NCBI GenBank assembly: GCA_016292255.1
Contig: JAEEZZ010000127.1
Location: 1-36,132 of the forward strand
Direction of reading: 5' to 3'
Origin: Oscillospiraceae bacterium
GTDB taxonomy: Bacteria > Bacillota > Clostridia > Oscillospirales > Oscillospiraceae
Length of the DNA: 36,132 nucleotides
Part shown: positions 14,621 to 23,044 of the stretch, one piece after another
How the letters are laid out: each line of letters starts with the position of its first letter
How positions within the stretch are numbered: position 1 is the first letter of the stretch
Notes under the pieces: generated by a model
Seen by the model: the letters and a program-made list of their open reading frames with translations, nothing else
Told to the model about the DNA's origin: nothing
The model's database searches: none
Position numbers and translations under genes: made by a program

Positions 14621-17120
14621 ACGGCTGGAGTTCACCCAGGACTTCGTCCCGGTCAAGGAGATTCGACACGGGATCATAGAGACCACCGACCACCGATATA
14701 TTAAGATCCTGGAGATCGAGCCAATCAACTTTATGCTGCGCTCCGAAGAAGAGCAGTTTGGGATCATCTCGTCCTTCGCAAGCTGGCTGAAGATCTCGCC
14801 CATGCGGCTGCAGTTCAAGAGCATCACCCGCAAGGCAGACTCCGACCGGCATATCAACATGGTGCGGCAGGAGCTCGCCCGGGAGGACAACCCTGCCTGC
14901 AAACGGCAGGGTGAGGAATACATCCGTTTTATCAAGGAGATCGGCAGCAGAGAAGCGCTCACCCGGCGCTTCTTTTTGATTTTCCAATACGAGGAGATCC
15001 GTAAGGGCGACAGCTCGGACTACGCCCAGGTTCTGGGCACGATGCAGACCGTGGAGCAGAACGCCCGTGCCTATTTCCTGCAGTGCGGCAACACCATCAT
15101 CCAGCCCTCAGACCCGGACGAGGCCGCGGCGGAGATCCTCTATCAGTTCTTCAACCGGCGGTCCTGTGTGGACGAGCCCTTCACGTCCCGGGTGGATCGG
15201 GTGGTGCTGGATACCATGGCCGCGAAAAAGCTGGTGCTGGGCGTCGATCCCGTTCCCCATATCCGCATGGCGCACTTTATCGCTCCCCGGGGCATCGACC
15301 TGCGGCACAGCGGCTATGTTGTCATGGACGGGCTCTACTACGCCTTCCTCTATATCAAGGCCAGCGGCTTCCCGGGCAGGGTCCGGGGTGGCTGGATGTC
15401 CTCCCTGGTCAACGCCGGTGAGGGCGTCGACGTGGACGTGTTCCTGCGGCGGGAGAACCGCAGCAAGGCCATCGACAAGGTGGCGCAGCGCATAAGGCTC
15501 AACCGCACAAAGCTCAAGGGGATGCAGGATACCAGCACCGACTACGAGGAGCTGGCTAATTCCATCCAGTCCGGCTACTTCATCAAGAACGGCATCGCCA
15601 ACTACAACGAGGATCTGTTCTATTTGTCCGTATTCATCACGGTGTCCGCCCGGAGCTATGAGGAGCTGATGTGGCGCAAAGGCCAGATGTCCGATATGCT
15701 GAAATCCATGGACATGTACGTCTCCGACTGCCGTTTCCAGCAGGAAAAGGCGCTGAAGACGGTCATGCCCTTTCTTTGCATCGATCCCGGTCTGGAGAAG
15801 AAATCCCAGCGGAACGTCCTGACCACGGGTGCGGCCTCCACCTACATGTTCACGAGCTTCGAGATGTCGGACGACACCGGCGTGCTGCTGGGCGTCAATC
15901 GGCATAATAACTCTCTGTGCATCGTAGATCTGTTCAACACCAAGAAGAACAAAAACGCCAATCTGAACCTCATCGGCACCAGCGGCGCAGGCAAGACCTT
16001 TACCCTCCAGTTGCTGGCTCTGCGGATGCGGATGCGAGGCATCCAGTGCTTCATTCTGGCACCCATCAAGGGCCACGAGTTCCGCCGGGCCTGCAACCAG
16101 ATCGGCGGCTCCTTCATCCGGATCGCCCCGGGCTCGCCCCACTGCATCAACGTTATGGAGATCCGCCACACGCTGGCCCCGGAGATGGAGCTGATCGACG
16201 CCATGGACTATATGGAGCAGGGCTCCATGCTGGCCGGCAAGATCCAGCAGCTCATGACCTTCTTCTATCTGCTGATCCCGGATATGACCAACGAGGAGGA
16301 GCAGATGCTGGACGAGGCCCTGATTAAGACCTACGCGGACTTCGGCATCACCCACGACAACGAATCCGTCTACGAGGACAAGACCTGCACGCCGCCGAAG
16401 ATGAAGCGGATGCCCATCCTCGGGGATCTGCACAAGCACCTGCAGGAGAGCCCGCTGACCGAGCGGCTGGCCGTCATCGTCAGCCGCTTCGTGACCGGTT
16501 CGGCCCAGAGCTTCAACCGGCAGACCAACGTGGATCTGTCCAACAAGTACATTGTCTTTGACCTCTCGGAGCTCAAGGGCAAGCTGCTGCCTGTGGGCAT
16601 GATGATCGCGCTGGACTACGTGTGGGACAGCGTGAAATCAGACCTCACCAAGAAGAAGGCCGTCATGATCGACGAGATCTGGAAGCTGATCGGCGCGTCC
16701 TCGAACCGGCAGGCGGCAGAATTCTGTCTGACAATCTTCAAGACGATCCGGGGCTTCGGCGGCGCGGCCATCTCAGCCACACAGGATCTGTCCGATTTCT
16801 TCGGCCTGGAGGACGGCAAGTACGGCCGGGCCATCATCAACAATTCCAAGACCAAGATCCTGCTAAATCTGGAGCCTGACGAAGCCAAGTACGTCCGGGA
16901 CGTGCTGCGGCTGACGCCCACCGAGGTCCGGGCTGTGACCCGCTTCGAGCGCGGCGAGGCTCTGATCAGCGCGAACAATAACAAGGTCCCGGTGGTCATC
17001 AAGGCCTCCCGCGAGGAGCAGGAGCTGATCACTACGGACCGTGCCGAGCTGGAGGCCATCCTCCGGCAGCGGCAAAAAGAACAACAGGAAGGAGGAGGTT
17101 CCAATGCCTCTGCCGGATGA
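14577..17120 (+). CDS. virB4: VirB4/TraE-type conjugal transfer ATPase
   Basis: An 847-residue protein. The N-terminal domain (~1-420) is the CagE/TrbE/VirB type. The C-terminal ATPase domain has Walker A GTSGAGKT (467-474, K473), Walker B VMIDE (D699/E700, followed by IWKLIG), and downstream signature stretches GFGGAAISATQDLSDF and INNSKTKILLNLEP. All key residues are present and the length is normal. VirB4 powers assembly of the transfer channel and substrate passage. It starts inside the end of prgI and its own end overlaps the next gene by 17 bp, so 14258-18319 is one tight translational unit. Confidence 0.96.
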   Translation: MDSKHPSNTKSKNDERLEFTQDFVPVKEIRHGIIETTDHRYIKILEIEPINFMLRSEEEQFGIISSFASWLKISPMRLQFKSITRKADSDRHINMVRQELAREDNPACKRQGEEYIRFIKEIGSREALTRRFFLIFQYEEIRKGDSSDYAQVLGTMQTVEQNARAYFLQCGNTIIQPSDPDEAAAEILYQFFNRRSCVDEPFTSRVDRVVLDTMAAKKLVLGVDPVPHIRMAHFIAPRGIDLRHSGYVVMDGLYYAFLYIKASGFPGRVRGGWMSSLVNAGEGVDVDVFLRRENRSKAIDKVAQRIRLNRTKLKGMQDTSTDYEELANSIQSGYFIKNGIANYNEDLFYLSVFITVSARSYEELMWRKGQMSDMLKSMDMYVSDCRFQQEKALKTVMPFLCIDPGLEKKSQRNVLTTGAASTYMFTSFEMSDDTGVLLGVNRHNNSLCIVDLFNTKKNKNANLNLIGTSGAGKTFTLQLLALRMRMRGIQCFILAPIKGHEFRRACNQIGGSFIRIAPGSPHCINVMEIRHTLAPEMELIDAMDYMEQGSMLAGKIQQLMTFFYLLIPDMTNEEEQMLDEALIKTYADFGITHDNESVYEDKTCTPPKMKRMPILGDLHKHLQESPLTERLAVIVSRFVTGSAQSFNRQTNVDLSNKYIVFDLSELKGKLLPVGMMIALDYVWDSVKSDLTKKKAVMIDEIWKLIGASSNRQAAEFCLTIFKTIRGFGGAAISATQDLSDFFGLEDGKYGRAIINNSKTKILLNLEPDEAKYVRDVLRLTPTEVRAVTRFERGEALISANNNKVPVVIKASREEQELITTDRAELEAILRQRQKEQQEGGGSNASAG

Positions 17121-17637
17121 GCTTCATGTCATCAAATGGCTGTCCCAATACGGGGCGCTGCCAAAAGCGCAGGTCGTAAAGCTTCTGAACAAGCCGCCGG
17201 GGACGGCGGAGAAAATCCTGCGCGGTCTCAAACGGGATCTCGAAATCTCGGATACCGGCGGCGGTTACTATCTGGGCATTGACCCGCTGAGCCGCCCTGA
17301 CCAGCGGATCGTGCTGGCGGTCTGGGTGCTGATCCAGTTCATAGATTCCGTGGACCCCATGGCCCATTATCCGGCCACTTACCCGGCGCAGATCGCTTTT
17401 CTGAAGGGGAACACCACCTATGAAATCGTGGTGATCTATGAAAACGAGGGTCGTCTGCTAAAGCTGCTCCAGCCGGAGGAGGACCTGAAATACATCATCG
17501 TTCTGCCCCGCAGCTCCATGGCAGCCTCGCTGCGGCTGCCCAAGGCGCCATGCCTGTTTGCCACTGTAGACTACAACGGGCAGGAGGAACCGACTGTCAC
17601 ATTTTATACGGAGGCGATTGCTGATGAAACGATTTGA
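17104..17637 (+). CDS. DUF5697-type conjugation-associated protein
   Basis: A 177-residue protein starting at 17104 inside the end of virB4, with GGAGGAGG 5-12 bp upstream. The N-terminus (HVIKWLSQYGALPKAQVVKLL, then ILRGLKRDLEISDTGGGYYL) is a winged-helix-like module. The C-terminus (YEIVVIYENEGRLLKLL, YIIVLPRSS) looks like a small alpha/beta domain. I recognise this layout, and its place between virB4 and the next gene, as that of the DUF5697 proteins of Firmicutes conjugative elements; function unknown. The similarity in form to replication-relaxation proteins suggests DNA binding at transfer. It overlaps the next gene by 14 bp. Confidence 0.8.
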   Translation: MPLPDELHVIKWLSQYGALPKAQVVKLLNKPPGTAEKILRGLKRDLEISDTGGGYYLGIDPLSRPDQRIVLAVWVLIQFIDSVDPMAHYPATYPAQIAFLKGNTTYEIVVIYENEGRLLKLLQPEEDLKYIIVLPRSSMAASLRLPKAPCLFATVDYNGQEEPTVTFYTEAIADETI

Positions 17638-18319
17638 GCAAACGCTGGATCGTATCGACAGCACCTTGGCCAACATGACCAACCGCGTCGATGTCATCCG
17701 CGGATTCTACGACCAATCCAATATGAAGGCCTGCTACCTGCAGACGCTCCGGTTGGAGGAAACGGCTGAGCGCTTGACTCTCTTTGCCAGATCCCTGCCG
17801 GTCTACACCGGAGCAAGAACCGCACCGGAGGACGTGGCTCAGATCATCCGGGATACCATCCCGGTGCAGATTGGGTTCACTGTTGAGGGGTGGTTCTGCC
17901 TTCGGATTCCGCTCCTGCTTCCGAAAAAGGCTGCGGGATCTGTCAACTACATCCGGGGCTTTTTGTTCCAGGCGCTGAGCGAGTTTTTCCGGGACAAGCA
18001 GCCGGTGCAATACCGGGACTGCGTTATCGTCCTCCGGCACGTCTACGACAGAGGCTTCCCGGAGCGGCAGTGGCGGGATCACGACAACATCGAAATCAAG
18101 TTGGTGATAGACGCTGCAGCCCTCTATGTGCTCCCCGACGACGGGCCGAAAAACTGCTGCCACTACTACTGCTCCGACGCGGCCGACAGCGAGCGGACCG
18201 AACTTTACATCGTCCCCCGCGAAGAGTTCCCGAAGTGGCTGGCAAAGCAGAAAACCATCCCGGACGGAGGCGTGACGCTGTATGAAAACTACCCGATTTC
18301 GACAGAAAAGGATATGTAA
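17624..18319 (+). CDS. DUF6100-type conjugation-associated protein
   Basis: A 231-residue protein. The ATG at 17624 is chosen among nearby starts (17618, 17621) because GGAGG sits at the best distance and MKRF begins the conserved helix. The N-terminal ~60 residues are a helical, coiled-coil-like segment (FEQTLDRIDSTLANMTNR). The rest is mixed alpha/beta with a conserved-looking core (FTVEGWFCLRIPLLLPKK, YIRGFLFQAL, LRHVYDRGFPERQWRDHDN). This matches what I know as DUF6100, usually beside DUF5697 in Firmicutes ICEs. Function unknown. The gene ends at the edge of a repeat-rich non-coding stretch. Confidence 0.78.
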   Translation: MKRFEQTLDRIDSTLANMTNRVDVIRGFYDQSNMKACYLQTLRLEETAERLTLFARSLPVYTGARTAPEDVAQIIRDTIPVQIGFTVEGWFCLRIPLLLPKKAAGSVNYIRGFLFQALSEFFRDKQPVQYRDCVIVLRHVYDRGFPERQWRDHDNIEIKLVIDAAALYVLPDDGPKNCCHYYCSDAADSERTELYIVPREEFPKWLAKQKTIPDGGVTLYENYPISTEKDM

Positions 18320-18471
18320 AAACCGGCCGTTTTTCAGCCTTGACGAACGGATATCAGCCTTCGGCCGGAAAACCGCGGAAAACCGGACATTTTCGGTCTG
18401 TGCCGCCCGAAAAAAGCGACGAAGTCAGCAGTCACCTTGTCGCAATGACTTCCAAATCGAGGTGAGCTGAG
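18320..18471. other. Repeat-rich non-coding stretch, candidate oriT
   Basis: 152 bp with many short repeats: inverted CCGGCCG/CGGCCGG (18323-18329, 18362-18368); direct TCAGCCTT (18334-18341, 18354-18361); direct GGAAAACCG (18367-18375, 18377-18385); inverted TTTTCGG/CCGAAAA (18390-18396, 18407-18413); GCGAC/GTCGC and GAAGTCA/TGACTTC interleaved at 18416-18452. This density fits an oriT or a structured RNA. It lies in front of a possible relaxosome accessory gene. Confidence 0.4.
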
Positions 18472-19620
18472 ATGGTGTACTTTCGCCCGGGCAGTCATCT
18501 TTGCAGGCTCTGCGCGCTCCTCGCAGTCACTGGCGAAATAGCCGTAAAATCGCTGTACCTGCTGGGGAGCCAACGCGTCTACCGAGCGCTGGTGGCAAAG
18601 CTGACCGAGCCGCAGATGATCGTCAACTCGGAAACAGCGGAGACGCTGTTCTGCCGGCTTCTTACGCTGCACGGAAAAGGCGCAAAGAAATCTGTCCGGT
18701 TTTATAAGGCCGGTCTTCCGGTGCTGGATTGGATCGGCGCAAGGGAGTTTTACATGGCCGCCTTCTGGAATCACAAGCTGCCAAGTGACGACACCCATGT
18801 GGAACGAAACTTCCGGCTTGCTGAGGCGGCAGTTGTTTTTATGCAGGCCGACTGTGAGTTCCGACCGTGGGAGATGGAAGCGTTTCAGGGACATATCATC
18901 CGACGGCTGAACTTTCCCAGACCGAGCTTCTATGCCGCCCGGGAGCTGAAGAATGTCGAGCGAAACGATTTGAAGAAAATCCAGTATGCGCGATTCATAG
19001 GAACGGTTTTCACGAACGATACCGGGATGACGGTCTACAACACCCGGGATGCGGTCATGAAATGGAACGGCATGAGCGAGTTCAAAGCACGACAGGCCAT
19101 TGATGCCCTTGCTCGTTTGAACACCGGCTTACGGGAGGTCAATGCGGCAATCCTGCTTGGAGACTCCGAGGACGTGGCTGTCCGGATGCTGGAGTCCTTT
19201 GAAAAGGAACGCAGGGTGGAGTTTCGGTTTGACAGCATCTACCAGCACATCTACTTTGTGCCCCTGAGCGCAGATGGCGTTCGACAGCTTCGGCTATTGC
19301 TCTTTCCAGACTGGAACGCGCAGCTGCTTTCTTTGATGTTTGCGCCGGAGGAACGTTCCTACAATTTGGGCAGCTTTGTGTATGACGCCATTGTAGATGG
19401 CGCCTATGTGCTGATCTTTCTGGACGGTGATCTCCCCAGACTGATTCGCTTCCGAAGCGGAATAACGCCCGGCCGATATCGGCACGAGGTCCTCTGCTTC
19501 CCACATCAGGTCAGTCTGGTAAAGCAGATGCTAGGAGATCAGGTTGACATAAGAATTATCGAGCTCGGGGACATTGAAAGCGCTCTGGGCATGAAAGGAG
19601 GGACTGTATTTGACTCATAA
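18472..19620 (+). CDS. Possible relaxosome accessory / replication-relaxation-like protein
   Basis: A 382-residue soluble protein with GAGGTGAG upstream of the ATG. The first ~40 residues (LCALLAVTGEIAVKSLYLL, SQRVYRALVAKLTE) form a plausible winged-helix start. Residues ~80-130 (VRFYKAGLPVLDWIG, then FRLAEAAVVFMQADCEF) follow the general pattern of the replication-relaxation family (PF13814), which helps relaxases at oriT. A second HTH-like stretch (KWNGMSEFKARQAIDAL) is near 195. This is pattern-level likeness only; I would not name it beyond 'conserved ICE protein'. It overlaps the VirD4 start by 11 bp and follows the repeat-rich stretch. Confidence 0.7.
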   Translation: MVYFRPGSHLCRLCALLAVTGEIAVKSLYLLGSQRVYRALVAKLTEPQMIVNSETAETLFCRLLTLHGKGAKKSVRFYKAGLPVLDWIGAREFYMAAFWNHKLPSDDTHVERNFRLAEAAVVFMQADCEFRPWEMEAFQGHIIRRLNFPRPSFYAARELKNVERNDLKKIQYARFIGTVFTNDTGMTVYNTRDAVMKWNGMSEFKARQAIDALARLNTGLREVNAAILLGDSEDVAVRMLESFEKERRVEFRFDSIYQHIYFVPLSADGVRQLRLLLFPDWNAQLLSLMFAPEERSYNLGSFVYDAIVDGAYVLIFLDGDLPRLIRFRSGITPGRYRHEVLCFPHQVSLVKQMLGDQVDIRIIELGDIESALGMKGGTVFDS

Positions 19621-21472
19621 GCTTGGAAAAGCGCTGCTCATTGCGCTGCTCTCCATACTGGGGCTCTTCGCACTGTTCTATATCGGCGGAATAGTCGGGC
19701 AAGTGCTGGAGAATTACCAGAACTGGGTGGACGCCGGCGGAATGACAGGACAAGCACGAATGGCCAGAGTGTCGTGGGATCTGGGCACCTGCTTTTCACA
19801 CACCTTCACGGTCAAGGGTCTGATCGGTATGGGTGTGCTGTTGGCTGTCATCGGCGGGATCTTCATCTATGTGAAGCTCCATGATAAGTTTGACGGTAAG
19901 ACCCATGACGAACGCGGCTTCACCGTCACGAAGAACGGCCTTTACGGGACGGCATCCTGGATGTCCGAAAAGGAGATGAAAAAGGTTCTGGAGGTGTCGA
20001 CGCCCGAACAGGCGGAGGGAACCATACTGGGAGAATCCCGCGGGAAGGTGATCTGTATGCCCAAGGACACCAGACTGAATCGGCACATCGCCATCTTCGG
20101 CGCATCCGGAACCATGAAGACGCGCGCGGTGGTCCGCAACGCTTTGTTCCAAGCCATCAAGCGTGGTGAGTCTGTGGTGGTGACGGATACCAAGGGCGAG
20201 CTCTACGGGGATACCGCGGAGCTGTACCGCCAAAACGTGTATGACGTAAAGGTGTTCAACCTGGTGAGTCCCACCCATGGAGACTCGTGGAACTGCATGT
20301 CCGATCTCCAGGGTGACACCCTCATGGCCCATGTGCTGACCAACGTCATCATCGGCAATACCAGCTCCGGCAAGGGCGACCACTTCTGGGACAACGGCGA
20401 AGCCAACCTGCTCAAGGCGCTGGTCCTGTATGTGGATAAGGACCGCACACGGGATCCGGCCGACAAGCATCTTCCGGCGGTCTACCAAATGCTGACCCGG
20501 TACAGCGAACGTCAGCTCACCGCCTTGTTTGAGAAGCTGGAAATCGACCACCCCGCTCGGGCACCCTTCAACCTGTTCTCTCAATCCAGTGACACGGTGC
20601 GATCGGGGATTGTGCTGGGACTGGGCACGCGTCTGCAGGTACTGCAGAACCAGGCGGTGCAGCAGATCACGAGTCAGTCTGATATAGACCTGACCGCCCC
20701 CGGGAAACGGAAATGCGCATATTTCATTATCCTGAGCGACCAGGACGCCAGCATGGCATTCCTGTCATCGCTCTTTTTTTCGTTCCTGTTCATCAAACTG
20801 ACCCGCTATGCCGACGCAAATCCAAACGGTCGCTGTGATGTGCCCGTCAATCTGATCTTTGACGAGTTCAACAATGTCGGCAGGATCGGCGGCGCAGCGG
20901 ACGGTTCAGACTTCACCCGCGCCCTCAGCACCATCCGTTCCCGGGACATCCGGGTCATGCTGGCCGTGCAGAGTCTCGGGCAATTGCAGAATCGGTATGG
21001 AAACAATCTCTGGGCCGAAATCATCGGCAACTGTGACATCCAGCTGATGCTGGGTTGTACCGACGATGTGAGCGCCGAGTACTTCTCTGCTCGCAGCGGC
21101 GACATCTCTGTGGAGGTGGACTCCACCATGACGGTCCGTCGGACGATCGCGGTGGCGCAGATCATTCCCCAATACCGACAGACACAGGGCCAGGGCAAAA
21201 GGCGCCTTTTGACGCCGGATGAGGTGCTTCGCCTGCCAAACGACGAACTGCTCTGCATCGTCCGAGGCTGCAATATCCTCAAGCTTCGGAAGTTCGACTA
21301 CACGCGCCATCCCATGGCCAGGGAGATCCGACGGGTGTCAGTCTATGACTACGACCCCCATTCCGGTCTGACATACAGCCCGATCAAGGCGCCTGAGCCC
21401 GCGCCGGCCGAGTCTTCGAAGCCCGCGCGCAAAACCATGTACAGCTCGACGAAGCCGCCGAGAGATTATTAA
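19610..21472 (+). CDS. virD4: VirD4/TraG-like coupling protein (T4CP)
   Basis: A 620-residue protein with a TTG start and AAAGGAGGGA upstream. Two N-terminal membrane helices (about 7-29 and 65-86) are followed by the cytoplasmic ATPase. Walker A reads GASGTMKT (164-171): the Gly normally before Lys is Met169. Walker B is LIFDEF (D418/E419). The later motifs MLAVQSLGQLQNRYG and IIGNCDIQLMLGCTD are typical of the family. The C-terminal ~50 residues are Pro/Ala-rich. VirD4 proteins bring the relaxase-DNA complex to the channel. The order virB4...virD4 places it at the end of the T4SS unit, before the S1-domain gene. Confidence 0.94.
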   Translation: MTHKLGKALLIALLSILGLFALFYIGGIVGQVLENYQNWVDAGGMTGQARMARVSWDLGTCFSHTFTVKGLIGMGVLLAVIGGIFIYVKLHDKFDGKTHDERGFTVTKNGLYGTASWMSEKEMKKVLEVSTPEQAEGTILGESRGKVICMPKDTRLNRHIAIFGASGTMKTRAVVRNALFQAIKRGESVVVTDTKGELYGDTAELYRQNVYDVKVFNLVSPTHGDSWNCMSDLQGDTLMAHVLTNVIIGNTSSGKGDHFWDNGEANLLKALVLYVDKDRTRDPADKHLPAVYQMLTRYSERQLTALFEKLEIDHPARAPFNLFSQSSDTVRSGIVLGLGTRLQVLQNQAVQQITSQSDIDLTAPGKRKCAYFIILSDQDASMAFLSSLFFSFLFIKLTRYADANPNGRCDVPVNLIFDEFNNVGRIGGAADGSDFTRALSTIRSRDIRVMLAVQSLGQLQNRYGNNLWAEIIGNCDIQLMLGCTDDVSAEYFSARSGDISVEVDSTMTVRRTIAVAQIIPQYRQTQGQGKRRLLTPDEVLRLPNDELLCIVRGCNILKLRKFDYTRHPMAREIRRVSVYDYDPHSGLTYSPIKAPEPAPAESSKPARKTMYSSTKPPRDY

Positions 21473-21496
21473 CCATCATAAAAGGAGGAGATTCCA

Positions 21497-22555
21497 ATGA
21501 TCAACCATGAAGAACCCCTGGAACGGGGCATTCCGCCCCAGACTGATTCGAAAGCGGCGCCTTCCGGCCTGAATCCCCCGGATCCCGGTGCACTAAGGCA
21601 ACCAAGCGCGCCAAATGTATCTCAGTCTGGTGCTGCGCCGTTTCGATCCAGAAAGGTGCCTAGGTCCGTGGTCACCATCGATGAGCGTCCCACTGTGGAA
21701 ACCGACGCTGACAAAGCACAGTCCGATTTGCTGGATCTTGTCGAGTCCCAGAAATCCGGCCGCATCCTGACCGGTACCATTCAGGGCATCGAGGAGCTGC
21801 CCAGCAATCCCAATCATTCCGTGGCAGTCATCTATCATGGGGAGTTCAAGATCGTGATCCCCGTGGAGGAGGCTGTGGAGCTGCCCGCCAATTTCTCCGG
21901 CAGCAACGGTGACACGGTACGCCAGCTCATGCTCAGCAAGCGGCTGGGTGCCGAGGTGGACTACATCGTCAAGGGGCTGGATCAGAATGCCGGCGTCGCG
22001 GTCGCCAGCCGGCTGGAGGCCATGCGGGCCAAGCGGCGTCAGTATTACCTGGGCACAGACAGGGACGGAAACTACCAGATCTACGAGGGCATCTGCGCCG
22101 AAGCGCGCGTCGTCTCCGCCATCCGGGCCGGCATCTTCGCGGACCTGTTCGGTCTGGAGGTGTTCATTCCCATCCGGGAGCTGAGCTACCAGAGACTGCT
22201 GGACGCGTCCACGCAGTTCCAGCCCGGGCAGAGGATCCTGGTGAAGATCCTCAGCGTGGATCGCTCTGACCGGGATCACATCAAGGTAACCGCTTCCGTG
22301 AAGCAGGCAGGCGCCAACCCATACGAACGTGCGCTGCGAATGTATTCTGTCGGGAACAAATACGTCGGCTCGGTCAGCATGGTGGACGCAACCGGTGTGT
22401 TCGTGGCGCTGGACGGCGGCATCGACTGTCTGTGCAGCTATCCCAAGCGGGGCCGCCCGCCCAGAGGCGCCCGGGTCACGGTTCGCATTCTGGGCATAAA
22501 CCATGAGACAAACCGAATCTGGGGTGCCATCACCCATGTGGCCATGGCGAGATAA
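21497..22555 (+). CDS. S1 RNA-binding-domain protein of the conjugative element
   Basis: A 352-residue protein with a strong AAAGGAGGAG RBS. The first ~60 residues are Pro-rich and probably disordered. A beta-rich segment (~80-120, GRILTGTIQGIEELP) is followed by two S1-like OB folds at ~195-270 (ARVVSAIRAGIFADLFGLEV, GQRILVKILSVDRSD) and ~283-350 (GNKYVGSVSMVDATGVFVAL, GARVTVRILGINHETNRIWG). S1 folds bind single-stranded nucleic acid. This is not ribosomal protein S1, which has more copies and no such N-terminus. A role with single-stranded transfer DNA or mRNA is inference. It follows virD4 by 24 bp and leads the small gene at 22567. Confidence 0.85.
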   Translation: MINHEEPLERGIPPQTDSKAAPSGLNPPDPGALRQPSAPNVSQSGAAPFRSRKVPRSVVTIDERPTVETDADKAQSDLLDLVESQKSGRILTGTIQGIEELPSNPNHSVAVIYHGEFKIVIPVEEAVELPANFSGSNGDTVRQLMLSKRLGAEVDYIVKGLDQNAGVAVASRLEAMRAKRRQYYLGTDRDGNYQIYEGICAEARVVSAIRAGIFADLFGLEVFIPIRELSYQRLLDASTQFQPGQRILVKILSVDRSDRDHIKVTASVKQAGANPYERALRMYSVGNKYVGSVSMVDATGVFVALDGGIDCLCSYPKRGRPPRGARVTVRILGINHETNRIWGAITHVAMAR

Positions 22556-22566
22556 AGGAGGTCCGT

Positions 22567-22974
22567 ATGACAGAAGCACCAAAGGAGGCACAATCGGATC
22601 GGGTGAGTCTGATCCGACAGGCGCGACAGTTGGTCAGCGCGTGCATTATGATTGAGTCTGCCGACGACACATCCCTCGCCGCTTACTACCGCGGCTTTTT
22701 CCTGCAATTGTCTTTTTCCGAGCTGCATCCGCTTATTGTATTTTGCCTGGCCAAAAAGATTCAGGATACCGCGTTTTCAAAACAGTTTGAGTCTGTAAAC
22801 GAGCTCAATCTGCGCAGCGTACTGGGATGCCATACGATCAATCCTGAGGTCGGCTGCTATGCATACCGAGCCGTTTATTGGCTGGACGCAGAGCTGACAC
22901 AAGATCGGCTGTTCGAGATTCTCGAACGTCTGGTCGGCGAAGCGCAGCGGGGCTATCATCGCTTATCCGCTTGA
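22567..22974 (+). CDS. Small conserved-looking helical protein of unknown function
   Basis: A 135-residue soluble, mostly helical protein (for example SLIRQARQLVSACIMIESAD, LHPLIVFCLAKKIQDTAF, LFEILERLVGEAQRGYHRL). The start ATG has AAAGGAGG upstream and follows the S1-domain gene by 11 bp, so it ends the transfer operon. No membrane segment or known motif. I do not recognise a family. Confidence 0.75.
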   Translation: MTEAPKEAQSDRVSLIRQARQLVSACIMIESADDTSLAAYYRGFFLQLSFSELHPLIVFCLAKKIQDTAFSKQFESVNELNLRSVLGCHTINPEVGCYAYRAVYWLDAELTQDRLFEILERLVGEAQRGYHRLSA

Positions 22975-22992
22975 AACCAAGTTGCATTTCCC

Positions 22993-23020
22993 TTGACTTT
23001 TCGGTGTAATCAAGTAGAAT
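22993..23020 (+). promoter_or_regulatory. Promoter for the surface-protein region
   Basis: TTGACT (22993-22998), 16-bp spacer, TAGAAT (23015-23020). It lies 25 bp before the lipoprotein start and separates its expression from the transfer operon. Confidence 0.65.
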
Positions 23021-23044
23021 CTATATCAGAAGGGATGATGCATC

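Noticed and set aside
15108-16439. 443-codon open frame antisense to virB4
   Set aside because: A shadow of a GC-rich gene; no family motif and no start signal, while the plus strand has full ATPase motifs.
18282-18470. 62-codon frame across the repeat-rich stretch
   Set aside because: It starts inside the DUF6100 gene in another frame, has no RBS and follows the repeats rather than protein-like codon use.
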